Below are positions 18,071 to 26,811 of a stretch of 64,000 nt of DNA, in pieces. Both the position numbers and the translations under genes were made by a program. Within the stretch, counting starts at the first letter, position 1, and every line of letters begins with the position of its first letter. The notes beneath the pieces were generated by a model that was not told the origin of the DNA, did not search any database, and saw only the letters and a list, made by a program, of their open reading frames with translations. The stretch comes from Haloarcula marismortui ATCC 43049. Lineage in GTDB: Archaea; Halobacteriota; Halobacteria; Halobacteriales; Haloarculaceae. The stretch lies in the NCBI RefSeq assembly GCF_000011085.1, contig NC_006395.1, positions 310,001 to 374,000 of the forward strand, read 5' to 3'.

Positions 18071-18232
18071 ATGTGTCAGTACTGTAGCTACCGGTTCCAC
18101 GACGGCTGGACGCAGCTACTGTCCTATGATGATGTCTATCAGGCCGCGATGGGCGGCGACTCCGAGTCCACCTACGGGTTCCACGAGTCGTGGGACGAAC
18201 TTCGCGAGGAAGTGGGCTACGGCGCAACCTGA
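18071..18232 (+). CDS. Small CxxC protein, unknown
   Basis: A 53-residue frame opening MCQYCSYRFHDGW and rich in acidic and aromatic residues, with GC-biased third positions. It lies 63 nt after the formaldehyde dehydrogenase gene on the same strand and ends one base before the convergent GTPase stop. A single CxxC could bind metal in a dimer. The convergent neighbour is a COG0523 metallochaperone-like GTPase, so a metal link is conceivable. Confidence 0.5.
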   Translation: MCQYCSYRFHDGWTQLLSYDDVYQAAMGGDSESTYGFHESWDELREEVGYGAT

Positions 18233-18233
18233 C

Positions 18234-19352
18234 TCACCCTTCCCGCGGGAACGGGTCACTGGCAAACGTCTCCGTTCGCTCTTTGTCCGTAGCCAGACAG
18301 TCGTCAAGTTCACCGATGAGTGCATCCCCGTCCATCTCCTGCCCGATGAAGACGAGCCGCGTGGACGGGTCGTCGTTGCCCCACTCGCCGATGGGTCCCG
18401 CCTGAACAGACGGGCCGGCCTGACTCACGCCCAGCACCGTCTCGGGCCTGCTGGCGACCCACGCAAACCCCTTCGCGCGGACGATAGCACCGTCCCAGTC
18501 GTCGAGCCAGTCATTGAACCGAACAGGGTGAAACGGCGTGTCTCGCCGATAGATGAGCGACTCGACGCCGTGTGCCGCTGCAGCCGACATCTCGTCGTCG
18601 TGTTCGTGGTTGGCATGGTCTTCTGCCCCGGCTAACGCCTGTTTCCAGCCCTGTCGTCGCTTGGCGTCCTCAAAATCAAAGCGTCCAGTCCCGAGTACGT
18701 CGCTAGGGTCGACTTCGCTGTACGTGGTTCGATGGATGGCTGCTCGAGGTTGGAGCGCCTTAACCGCGGCTTCTACGGCGTCCAGCGCGTCCGCGGGGAC
18801 CATGTCACATTTGTTCAGGAGGAGTACGTCGCAGAACTCTATCTGGTCGATCAGGACCTCGGTGAGCGGGCGTTCGGGGCCGGGGGCGGCCTCCGGAAGC
18901 GATTCCTCGGGGTCGAACGCCTTCCAGAATCCGTAGGCGTCGACAACTGAAACCGTTGTATCTAGATGCAGTCCGTCGGGCGGGTCGCCCCCGTCCGGGC
19001 CGACTGTCAGCGTTCTGGCGATGGGAATCGGTTCGCTGATACCGGAGGCTTCGACGATGAGATAGTCAAACGTCCGCTCCTCGGCAAGTCGCGTCACCTC
19101 GGTGACGAGGTCGTCCTGCAGTCGGCAACAGATACACCCGTTCGAGAGGTCCACGACGCCCTCTTCTCCCGACTCTGCCTCGTCCGCGAGAAGCTCGGCG
19201 TCAACATTTATTTCCCCCATATCGTTGACGACGACGGCGATTCGCCTGCCTCCGGGCTCGCTTAACAACCTGTTTACCAGTGTTGTCTTCCCCGCGCCGA
19301 GTGGCCCGCTGATGACCGTCATTGGAACCGAGTCCGAGCTATCGGTAGCCAT
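18234..19352 (-). CDS. COG0523 (CobW/ZNG1) family GTPase
   Basis: A 372-residue G3E GTPase that loads metals into target enzymes in characterised members. Walker A is GPLGAGKTT (about residue 16). The family-defining CxCC metal motif is NGCICC (about residue 72), and NKCD gives guanine specificity. A His/Asp/Glu stretch (DHANHEHDDE, about residue 240) is a typical extra metal-binding loop before the C-terminal CobW_C domain. The start MATDSSDS is preferred over an ATG five codons upstream. Metal (Zn or Co) and client are unknown. Confidence 0.88.
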   Translation of the reverse strand: MATDSSDSVPMTVISGPLGAGKTTLVNRLLSEPGGRRIAVVVNDMGEINVDAELLADEAESGEEGVVDLSNGCICCRLQDDLVTEVTRLAEERTFDYLIVEASGISEPIPIARTLTVGPDGGDPPDGLHLDTTVSVVDAYGFWKAFDPEESLPEAAPGPERPLTEVLIDQIEFCDVLLLNKCDMVPADALDAVEAAVKALQPRAAIHRTTYSEVDPSDVLGTGRFDFEDAKRRQGWKQALAGAEDHANHEHDDEMSAAAAHGVESLIYRRDTPFHPVRFNDWLDDWDGAIVRAKGFAWVASRPETVLGVSQAGPSVQAGPIGEWGNDDPSTRLVFIGQEMDGDALIGELDDCLATDKERTETFASDPFPREG

Positions 19353-19452
19353 GCTATCACAACACACGTGTCAACACGTTTTAAAGCCGTGTCCGGGTGC
19401 CAACTGGAGACGCAAGCCAGCACTTTGACTGTCACACCCGCTGAGCGAATGG

Positions 19453-19460
19453 CTTTATTT
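19453..19460 (+). promoter_or_regulatory. TATA box CTTTATTT
   Basis: Centred about 27 nt before the ATG of the creatininase-like gene, the spacing of a leaderless haloarchaeal promoter. Confidence 0.5.
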
Positions 19461-19482
19461 CGCCCCGACCAGAGATGCGACC

Positions 19483-20214
19483 ATGGAACTGGAGACGGAG
19501 GCGTGGACTGATATGACCGAGGTCGAGACGGACCTTGCGCTGCTCCCCGTCGGAAGTACGGAACAACACGGGCCACACGCGCCGCTCGGAACGGATACAC
19601 TCGACGCCGAAGTGGTCGCCGAACACGGTGCTGAGCGCCACGACGACCCCGTCGTCGTCGCACCGGCAGTCCCCGTCGGCGTCGCCGAGGAGCATCGGGC
19701 CTTTTCAGGGACGCTGTGGACCTCCGAATCGACGTTTCGGTCCTACGTCCGCGACATCGTCCGGAGCCTCGCCAGCCACGGCTGGGACCACGTGGTGCTG
19801 GTCAACGGCCACGGCGGCAACATCGACGCGTTGCGGGAAGTCGCGGGCACGATAACCCGCCACGACGAGGCCTTTGCTGTCCCGTTCACCTGGTTCAACG
19901 CGGTCGGAGACCACAGTGCCGATATGGGCCACGGTGGGCCGCTGGAAACCTCGCTGCTCCAGCATACGAACCCAGAGACAGTCCACGAGGACCGGCTTGA
20001 TGAGGCCGCAGACGGTGGCAGCGACGGCTGGGGAGAGTGGCAGAGCGGCGTCAACCTCGCGTTCGATTCCGACGAATTTACCCAGAACGGCGTCGTCGGC
20101 GACCCGCGCGAGGGGAGCGCCGAACGTGGGGAGATGCTACTGGACCTGGCAACCGAGTCGCTCGTCGCCCTCCTCGATGAAATCGCGGATCGGCCGGTCG
20201 GACCGCGTGAGTAA
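19483..20214 (+). CDS. Creatininase-family amidohydrolase, probable ArfB-type
   Basis: A 243-residue protein with the creatininase metal ligands: GSTEQHGPH (Glu and His), GTDTLDA (Asp), NGHGGN (His) and GHGGPLETS (Glu). Archaeal family members include ArfB, which deformylates a pyrimidine intermediate of riboflavin and F420 synthesis. The compact length and PVGVAEEHRAFSGTLW segment fit that group, but the assignment is inferred. It has its own promoter and stands alone between convergent neighbours. Confidence 0.75.
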   Translation: MELETEAWTDMTEVETDLALLPVGSTEQHGPHAPLGTDTLDAEVVAEHGAERHDDPVVVAPAVPVGVAEEHRAFSGTLWTSESTFRSYVRDIVRSLASHGWDHVVLVNGHGGNIDALREVAGTITRHDEAFAVPFTWFNAVGDHSADMGHGGPLETSLLQHTNPETVHEDRLDEAADGGSDGWGEWQSGVNLAFDSDEFTQNGVVGDPREGSAERGEMLLDLATESLVALLDEIADRPVGPRE

Positions 20215-20456
20215 GCGGTGAAGAAAAACACAGATAGCTGCTATTGAAACCACGCTAGTTGGTTCCTTCTCAACATAGTTCACACCTACTCTCTTAGTAA
20301 GAAAAATTCGCTTGTGTAAATGCGGGATAAATAATTATCAACGCTAACGGGCAGTGGTAAATAGTCCGCAAATATGTCTGTATATTCGGTGATTGTCTGA
20401 GGCGGTCACGATACCATTCACGATCCCGCATACTGATCAAAAGCGGATGTGCCGAC

Positions 20457-23400
20457 TCAGTCGTCGCCTGTCCCTCGCTTCCGGATCTGTTTTCCGCCGG
20501 CGTCCGGCGTCCGTAGCACCGTCTCGTCCGTCTCCGGGCCCAGCACTTCCACGCGAACACTCGACACTTTGTACTCAGGAATGCCGGCGGTCGGGTCGAA
20601 CGTCTCGCCGGTGAGTTTGTTGACCGCACCAGCCGCGAAGTGCATCGGGATGAACAGCGTCCCCGGGCCGACGCGGTCGGTGACCTGTGCCTTGACGACG
20701 ATATCGCCCCGCCGGGACTCGACGCGGACGTACTCGCCGTCGGCGATGCCGAGCTTCTCGGCCGTCTCGGGATGTACTTCGACGAAGCTCTCGCCGACGT
20801 GGCTCATCAGCCCCTCGACACGGCGGGTAATCTGTCCTGTGTGCCAGTGATACAGCACGCGCCCGGAGGTAAGCGTCAGCGGGAACTCCTCGTCGGGAAT
20901 CTCGCCGGGGTGTCCGCCGTCGGCAGGAACGAAGCGGGCCTTCCCGTCCTCGAAGTTGAAGTTCCCCTCGTCGTAGTCATAGAGGTACGGCGTGCCATCG
21001 TGGTCCTCGTCCCAGCAAGGCCACTGCAGGCCATGTTCTTCGCCGGATTCGAGCCGGTCGTACGTGACGCCGCCGTAGATGGGCGCGAGCGAGTTGATTT
21101 CGTCCATGACCTCCCGCGGGTGGTCGTAGTCCCAGTCGTAGCCCAGCCGACGGGCCAGCGCTTGCGTGATTTCCCAGTCCTGACGGGCCTTGCCCGGCGG
21201 CTCAGACGTGGGTCGAACCCGCTGGATGCGTCGCTCCGTATTGGTGAACGTGCCGTGTTTCTCCGGCGACGTGGCCGCAGGGAGCACCACGTCGGCGTAC
21301 TCCGCCGTTTCGGTCATGAAGATGTCCTGCACGACGAGGAACTCTAGGTCTTCCAGGGCCTCGGCGGCGTGCTGGATGTCGGGTTCTGAGAGCGCCGGGT
21401 TCTCGCCGACGACGTACATCCCGCGGAGGTTCCCCGCGTGAGCCTCGGCGAGCATCTCTGGTACTTTGAGTCCGGGCTCCTTGGGCGGGCGCTCGCCCCA
21501 CGCGTCGGCGAACTTCTCGCCGACCTCGTCGTCGGCTGGGTTCTGATAGCCCGGCAAGCTCCCCGGAAGCGTCCCCATGTCGCCACCGCCGCCCTGCACG
21601 TTGTTCTGGCCGCGGAACGGCGAGAGGCCGGCTCCCGGCTTGCCGACCTGCCCGAGGACGAGCGCGAGGTCGGCCATCGCGATGAGGTTTTCCGTGCCGT
21701 GGCTCTGCTGGGTCATCCCCATCGCCCAGCCAAAGACGACCGTGTCGGCCTCGGCGAGCGTCTCGGCAGCCGAGGCGAGTTCTTCAGGCGATACGCCTGC
21801 CAGTTCCTTGACTTTCTCGGGCGTGAACGCCTGAACCTTCTCCCTGACCTCCTCGAAGTTCTTCGTGTTGCGCTCGATGAACGCCTCGTCGTGGAGGTCG
21901 TGCTCGATGATGTACCGAATCAGGCCGTTGAGCCAAGCCACGTCGTAGCCGGGGTTGGTCCGGGTGTACTGGTCGGCGTGTTCGGCGATACCGACTTTCC
22001 GCGGGTCGAACACGACGAGGTCGGCCCCGTCTCGGACGTTCTGCTTGATTCGCGTGGCGAGCACCGGATGGGACTCCGTCGTGTTGGAGCCGCTGATGAG
22101 GTAGGCGTCGGCCTCGCCGATGTCCTCGTTGATACGGTTGGTCATCGCGCCGTAGCCAAGCGTTTGCTGGAGTGCCGCCACCGTTGAGGAGTGACACAGC
22201 CGCGCGCAGTTGTCGATGTTCTTCGTGCCAAGCACCTGCCGGGCGAACTTCTGGACGAGGTATGCCTCCTCGTTACTGCCCTTCGAAGAGGCGAGACAGC
22301 CAAGCGAGTCGATGCCGTGGGCGTCCTGAATCTCGGTGAAGCGCTCGGCGACATACTCAAGCGCCTCGTCCCAGGTCGTCGGTTCGAGTTCGCCGTCGTC
22401 GTTGCGGATGAGCGGTTCGGTGACCCGTTGCTCGCTGTTGGCGAACTCGTGGCCGAACTTCCCTTTTACGCAAGTCGAAAAGTTGTTCGCGGGCGCGTCG
22501 TCGGGGTCGTCGACCGGAACGACGCCGAGCGAGTCCCCGTCTTTGCCCCACATCTCGAACCGGCAGCCGACGGCACAGAACCCGCAGGTCGTCTCCTCTT
22601 TGTCGATTTTCGAGAGCCGGTAGTCGCTGACTATGTCGGCGATGTCGAACAGCCGGCCCTCGGGCATCGTGTTCGCCGCGATGCTCTCGGCGGTGTGTTC
22701 GCCGGCGAGAAACGCCTTCTTGCCGTAGTCCTTGGCGATGTCGCCGGCCCGGCGTTTTGCTTGCGAGGCGAATTTGGCGAGACCTTGCTTGCTCTTCGCC
22801 GCTCTCGGGTCGCCGGGCTCGAACCCGCGGTTGGGAGCGGTAGTATCATCGATGGTCTCAGCGTCCTCGTGTTCGATGACCTTCCCGATCGAGTTCCGCT
22901 GTGTAAAGCCCGGCAGCGGGAGCGTCGCCGCGCCGTCGATACCCTTCTCGGTCAGCGAGCCGGTGGGGCAGACGGTAGCGCAGTGGCCACAGGAGACACA
23001 TTCGGAGTCGTGCATCGTCTCGGCGTCGGACTGGAAACCGATGCGAGTGTCCTCGCCGTGACCTTCGATACGGAGGACGCCTTCGACCTGCACGTCGTTG
23101 CAGGCATCGACACACCGGTTACAGAGGATACACTTATTCCGGTCGATTTGGATGAACGAGGAGGTGTCGTCGATGGGTTCGTACTGGTCGCGCTCGTCGA
23201 AAACGCCGTAGCGGGGGTGGTCGACACCCTCGCTGATGGCGGCGTCCTGCAGTTCACAGCGGCCGTTGCCGTTGCAGGTGGTACACCGGAGGTTGTGGTT
23301 TGAGAGGACGAGGTCGAGGTTGACGCTGCGGGCTTCCTCGGCGTCGGGCGTGTCCGTTGACACAGACAGCCCGTCTTCGGCGGGGAACGAACACGACGGG

Positions 23401-23768
23401 ACGAGACCGTGTTCCTCGGTCTCGACCATGCAGGTGCGACACTCGCTGCGCGGGCCGACCTCGTCGCTGCAGTCCCCGTCGCGGTCGTAGTAACACAGGG
23501 CCGGAACATCGGCGTCGTCTTCGACGCCCTCCGCACCGGGGTCGACACTGACGATATCGTCGTCGAGGTCCTGCAGAGCGTCGATGATGGTCGACCCCGG
23601 GGCGACCGTGACCCGCTCGCCGTCGACGGTAAGCGTCGTCGGGTCGTCTGTGTCGGTTCCCACGTCGGGGTCGTTGGCGGTGCCGGTCTCGAACTCGTGA
23701 GTGACTGGCGTCTCAGGCTGTGGGTCGTGTAGGTCCGGAACTCGTGGAATCGATTTGTCTGTGCTCAT
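20457..23768 (-). CDS. fdhA: Formate dehydrogenase alpha subunit (molybdopterin, NuoG-like N-terminus)
   Basis: A 1103-residue enzyme. Residues about 45-140 form a [2Fe-2S] domain (Cys near 92, 100/110/113, 126). A His-Cys3 cluster (NHNLRCTTCNGNGRC) follows near 158-171. Two [4Fe-4S] ferredoxin motifs lie near 213-223 and 257-267. After a variable, Lys/Ala-rich stretch (about 305-390), the molybdopterin core begins with a [4Fe-4S] site (CGFCAVGC...C433). The active-site residue is Cys525 in ARLCHSST, replacing selenocysteine. The C-terminal dinucleotide domain contains SGRVLYHWHTGQ. The family oxidises formate to CO2. It overlaps the upstream NuoF-like gene by ATGA. Confidence 0.92.
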   Translation of the reverse strand: MSTDKSIPRVPDLHDPQPETPVTHEFETGTANDPDVGTDTDDPTTLTVDGERVTVAPGSTIIDALQDLDDDIVSVDPGAEGVEDDADVPALCYYDRDGDCSDEVGPRSECRTCMVETEEHGLVPSCSFPAEDGLSVSTDTPDAEEARSVNLDLVLSNHNLRCTTCNGNGRCELQDAAISEGVDHPRYGVFDERDQYEPIDDTSSFIQIDRNKCILCNRCVDACNDVQVEGVLRIEGHGEDTRIGFQSDAETMHDSECVSCGHCATVCPTGSLTEKGIDGAATLPLPGFTQRNSIGKVIEHEDAETIDDTTAPNRGFEPGDPRAAKSKQGLAKFASQAKRRAGDIAKDYGKKAFLAGEHTAESIAANTMPEGRLFDIADIVSDYRLSKIDKEETTCGFCAVGCRFEMWGKDGDSLGVVPVDDPDDAPANNFSTCVKGKFGHEFANSEQRVTEPLIRNDDGELEPTTWDEALEYVAERFTEIQDAHGIDSLGCLASSKGSNEEAYLVQKFARQVLGTKNIDNCARLCHSSTVAALQQTLGYGAMTNRINEDIGEADAYLISGSNTTESHPVLATRIKQNVRDGADLVVFDPRKVGIAEHADQYTRTNPGYDVAWLNGLIRYIIEHDLHDEAFIERNTKNFEEVREKVQAFTPEKVKELAGVSPEELASAAETLAEADTVVFGWAMGMTQQSHGTENLIAMADLALVLGQVGKPGAGLSPFRGQNNVQGGGGDMGTLPGSLPGYQNPADDEVGEKFADAWGERPPKEPGLKVPEMLAEAHAGNLRGMYVVGENPALSEPDIQHAAEALEDLEFLVVQDIFMTETAEYADVVLPAATSPEKHGTFTNTERRIQRVRPTSEPPGKARQDWEITQALARRLGYDWDYDHPREVMDEINSLAPIYGGVTYDRLESGEEHGLQWPCWDEDHDGTPYLYDYDEGNFNFEDGKARFVPADGGHPGEIPDEEFPLTLTSGRVLYHWHTGQITRRVEGLMSHVGESFVEVHPETAEKLGIADGEYVRVESRRGDIVVKAQVTDRVGPGTLFIPMHFAAGAVNKLTGETFDPTAGIPEYKVSSVRVEVLGPETDETVLRTPDAGGKQIRKRGTGDD

Positions 23769-25288
23769 AGCTTCTCCGTACAGGTGCCGCTGGGACAGTG
23801 TCCGTCAGTGTGAGCGCGGAACTCGGGCTCGAACTCGTCGATAGCTGTGGTCACTGGCCGCGGCGCGTGCGCGCCGGTCTGACAGTTACTCGACTGGCGC
23901 ATCACCCGGGACAATTCGCGTATCTTGTCGTTCTCGAACGAGCCGTCGTATATGTCGCGCAGCAGTTCAGCGAGCTGCTTCGTTCCCTCACGGCCGGGCA
24001 CACACCGGCCGCTGTTCTCCATCGATGCGAACCGCGCCCGCTTCCCAACCGTTTCAACGGTACATCGACCGGTGTCGAACAGTTCGACGACCCCATTGGT
24101 TCCGAGCCCGGCAGCCCGGAGCGACTGTGCGGTCGGTGCCATATCAAGACTGCGCGTGACACCGCCGAGGACGCCGCCAACACAGGCCATTTTGAACGAC
24201 CCGTCCATCTCGACCGCCTTGCGAACCGCTGCGAGGCTTGCGCTCGACCTGAGTTCGACTGTCGCCGAGTCCGCAACGTCGCCGGCGACCGCTACGATTC
24301 GCGTCCCGGGGTCTGCCGCGTCAGCGTCGACGCTACCGGGGTCGGCGACGGCCTGCTGGACTTGCGCAAACGTCCGCGGTGTGTGGACGACTGTTGGGCG
24401 GCCGTACAGGCCCCGTTTGGCCGGTGATGGCGGCTGGAGCCGCGGCTCGATGCGGTCGGCCCCTTCCAGTGCTTCGAGCGCCGCCGTGGGCTCGCCGGCG
24501 CGGAATTCGTCCGGGCCGGCTACCAACTGTGGAACGACAGGGAGGGTGTCGGCGGCTGCGTCGATTGCCTCGCGGAGGTCTGCTTGCACGTCCGTCTGCG
24601 ACTCGTTTACATAGACGACAGCGTCGCCAGCGTCCACGTACTCGGCGACCGCCGCAATCCCGTCGAGGACTGCCATCGGTGCGCCGGACAGCAGAGTGTC
24701 GTCGCCCGTCGGGAGGTCGCTGGCGTCGTTGGCGTTACAGACGACCACTGGGTCACCGTCGGTTTCGCTGGCTGTTTCCCATGTATCGGCGACCGGTTCG
24801 TCAGCGGCGGCGTCCCCGCGACCGCGGCCCAGCAGCCCGGCTCCCGCTGCAACGTCGGCGGTCCGTTGGGTCGAGACGAACGACCAGTCGGCCGGCGAAA
24901 GCGGGGCGACCCAGCCACAGGGGCCCAGTACGTTGCGGCGGCCGACTGAGAGCGGGCCACGCTCCGGGGCGGGGAGCGACGCCGTTTCGGGGTCGTGCTC
25001 GACGACAGCGTCCGCATCGGCTGTCGGTACTGTCCCCGCTTCCAGTTCGTCGATGAGGTCACGGACGGTCGCCGGTGACGGGTCGCTGTAGAAGGCTGTC
25101 CGTTCGCTACGTGTAACCATCACTAGCGGTGTGGCTGCTGTGATGCCCGTCGGTCCCGTCCTGACGACCGGTGTCGAGTCCGCCGTCGTCCGCGCCGCGG
25201 AGAGGACCCGGTCCCCGTTCTGTGACCGGCCGTCCGTCGACACCCGGACGGCGGTCGAATGAGCGAGGGCCGTGGTTTCCCGTGTCAT
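23765..25288 (-). CDS. Divergent NuoF-like partner subunit of formate dehydrogenase
   Basis: A 507-residue protein translated just before fdhA and overlapping it by ATGA. Weak NuoF/HoxF features occur in order: VVVCNANDASDL (cf. VCNADE, FMN domain), PAKRGLYGRPTVVHTPRTF (cf. GLxGxPTxVNNVETL), an SLBB-like GTRIVAVAGDV, and ENSGRCVPGREGTKQL (cf. ESCGxCxPCRxGT). Only one of the three clustered Cys of that last motif remains; another lies in SSNCQTG and two in the C-terminal HCPSGTC. The glycine-rich flavin loop is also altered (LGRGRGDAAAD). It likely docks to FdhA, but NAD reduction is uncertain. Start taken at MTRETTAL. Confidence 0.7.
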   Translation of the reverse strand: MTRETTALAHSTAVRVSTDGRSQNGDRVLSAARTTADSTPVVRTGPTGITAATPLVMVTRSERTAFYSDPSPATVRDLIDELEAGTVPTADADAVVEHDPETASLPAPERGPLSVGRRNVLGPCGWVAPLSPADWSFVSTQRTADVAAGAGLLGRGRGDAAADEPVADTWETASETDGDPVVVCNANDASDLPTGDDTLLSGAPMAVLDGIAAVAEYVDAGDAVVYVNESQTDVQADLREAIDAAADTLPVVPQLVAGPDEFRAGEPTAALEALEGADRIEPRLQPPSPAKRGLYGRPTVVHTPRTFAQVQQAVADPGSVDADAADPGTRIVAVAGDVADSATVELRSSASLAAVRKAVEMDGSFKMACVGGVLGGVTRSLDMAPTAQSLRAAGLGTNGVVELFDTGRCTVETVGKRARFASMENSGRCVPGREGTKQLAELLRDIYDGSFENDKIRELSRVMRQSSNCQTGAHAPRPVTTAIDEFEPEFRAHTDGHCPSGTCTEKL

Positions 25289-25466
25289 ACTCTGTGCCTC
25301 GTGTTGAACGATTAAAAACCCCAGCCGAGCGGTCCCGGGACCACTGGTTGCAGTGGCGTCATCGACCCACACAACATATCACTTGCTTACACAATAATGG
25401 GACAGCGCTGGCCGAGTCGTTCCGCTGAAACAATGAGGCAGCGGGACGTTACCCCCAATCGAAATC

Positions 25467-25736
25467 ATGAACCCACGGTTCGAGGAAGTCAAGACGGAGG
25501 CGTCAGCCGCGATAACCGAGGCCGACCTGCGCTCGGTGTACACCGGCATTATCCACGAGGACGGCCGCCACGAGTACTATTTCGGTAACGACACCGAGGA
25601 GGCGGCCGAACTCCGCGAGGCAGCGGCCATACAGCTCGGAATGTTACTTCGCGTCCTCGCGGACCGCTCGGACAGTAGCGTCGACGAACTGACGACGCTC
25701 GCCGCAGAGCGAGCAGAACAGATGGAGTTGCGATAA
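25467..25736 (+). CDS. Small conserved acidic protein, unknown
   Basis: An 89-residue soluble, mostly helical protein (MNPRFEEVKTEA...). I recognise no named family, but composition is typical for a haloarchaeal cytosolic protein. It is divergent from the formate dehydrogenase pair across 178 nt, so it may share regulation, and ends 22 nt from the convergent RidA stop. Confidence 0.65.
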   Translation: MNPRFEEVKTEASAAITEADLRSVYTGIIHEDGRHEYYFGNDTEEAAELREAAAIQLGMLLRVLADRSDSSVDELTTLAAERAEQMELR

Positions 25737-25757
25737 GATACGGAACGGCCGCGCTCG

Positions 25758-26138
25758 CTACTCGGTGGTCGCGATAGCTTCGATTTCGACCGCTGCACCT
25801 TTCGGGACCGCACCAACGCCGACGGCGCTCCGCGCCGGTGGCTCCGATTCGAAAAACTCGCTGTAGGCCTCGTTGAACGAGTCGAAGTCGTCGATGTCGT
25901 CGAGATAGACGGTTGTCTTGAGTACGTCGTCCAGCGAGAGGTCTTCTGACTCCAGAATCGCCGCGACATTGTGAAGACACTGCCGCGTCTGGTCGGCGAC
26001 TGGCTCGTCGTCGAGGAGTTCGCCGTCTGTCGTTAGCGGGAGCTGTCCGGCGGTGATGAGGAGGTCGCCGTTCGACGTTGCCTGACTGTACGCGCCGACC
26101 GCGGCCGGTGCTTCGTCGGTACTGACTACGCGCTTCAT
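25758..26138 (-). CDS. ridA: RidA family enamine/imine deaminase
   Basis: A 126-residue YjgF/YER057c/UK114-fold protein. AVGAYSQAT, the Arg in PPARSAVGV and the closing VEIEAIA are the core active-site and trimer motifs. RidA hydrolyses reactive enamines and imines released by PLP enzymes such as threonine dehydratase. The start MKRVVSTDEAPA matches family N-termini; the upstream extension does not. The second RidA of the window (38275) lies inside a catabolic operon, so this copy is probably the housekeeping one. Confidence 0.9.
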   Translation of the reverse strand: MKRVVSTDEAPAAVGAYSQATSNGDLLITAGQLPLTTDGELLDDEPVADQTRQCLHNVAAILESEDLSLDDVLKTTVYLDDIDDFDSFNEAYSEFFESEPPARSAVGVGAVPKGAAVEIEAIATTE

Positions 26139-26228
26139 ATCCGGCCGTACCTGCCCCCATCTCATAAACCCCTGCTGTGACGGGGGACACTCACACAACG
26201 TTCTCGAAAGCCAACCAGTTGTGTCCAG

Positions 26229-26639
26229 TCACTGATTGATGACGACAATCGCTATCAGCGCCAGACCGATGCCGGCGGCTTTCGTCAACGTCATGGACTC
26301 CCCGAACGCGATAACGCCGATGACTGCGGCAGTGATGAAGTACATCCCGCCGATGGTGGACACGATCGACGTGGGCCCCACAGTCACGCCGACGAACGTC
26401 GAGACCACGCCGACGGCCGCCGCGACGCCCGCCGCGCCGGCAAACATCATCCCCCGGTTCGTGACGACGAACGATGCGTCTGAGACAACGACGTATATCC
26501 CGGTGACGACCGTTGCAGCGGCGTAGGACACGAACGCCGCGGTCTCCGGGTCCATTGTACTTGACGCGACGTTGCCAAACGCTATCCAGAACCCCCAGGC
26601 TATCATCGTTCCCAGTCCGAACAGGACGGCGGCGTTCAT
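26229..26639 (-). CDS. EamA-domain membrane protein (half-size DMT)
   Basis: A 136-residue protein with four or five membrane segments, opening MNAAVLFGLGTMIAWGFWIA and ending GIGLALIAIVVINQ, typical of one EamA repeat. Full DMT exporters have two repeats (about 300 residues), so this one must dimerise or act as a small SMR-like transporter. Start chosen to place the first helix at the N-terminus. Transcribed toward ridA with 90 nt between. Confidence 0.75.
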   Translation of the reverse strand: MNAAVLFGLGTMIAWGFWIAFGNVASSTMDPETAAFVSYAAATVVTGIYVVVSDASFVVTNRGMMFAGAAGVAAAVGVVSTFVGVTVGPTSIVSTIGGMYFITAAVIGVIAFGESMTLTKAAGIGLALIAIVVINQ

Positions 26640-26780
26640 CTGTCCGCCCTCCAGATGAGTCGGCTCCAACTCTCTCTAAGCGTCCTTGGCGAACGGCGAC
26701 ACCCATGCTCGTGCAATCGACGCATTGATTTGGTCGTATGTGGCCCGCTGACTTGAGTTCGGTGCCCGCTCGCCGCGTGT

Positions 26781-26790
26781 TTTTTATATT
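26781..26790 (+). promoter_or_regulatory. TATA box TTTTTATATT
   Basis: Centred about 27 nt upstream of 26812, supporting the second of two nearby ATGs as the start of the channel gene. Confidence 0.5.
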
Positions 26791-26811
26791 GACTCCGACA
26801 AAAGTATGCTA

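Noticed and set aside
22191-23303. 370-codon plus-strand frame
   Set aside because: Antisense of fdhA; the fdhA iron-sulfur and molybdopterin motifs explain the DNA.
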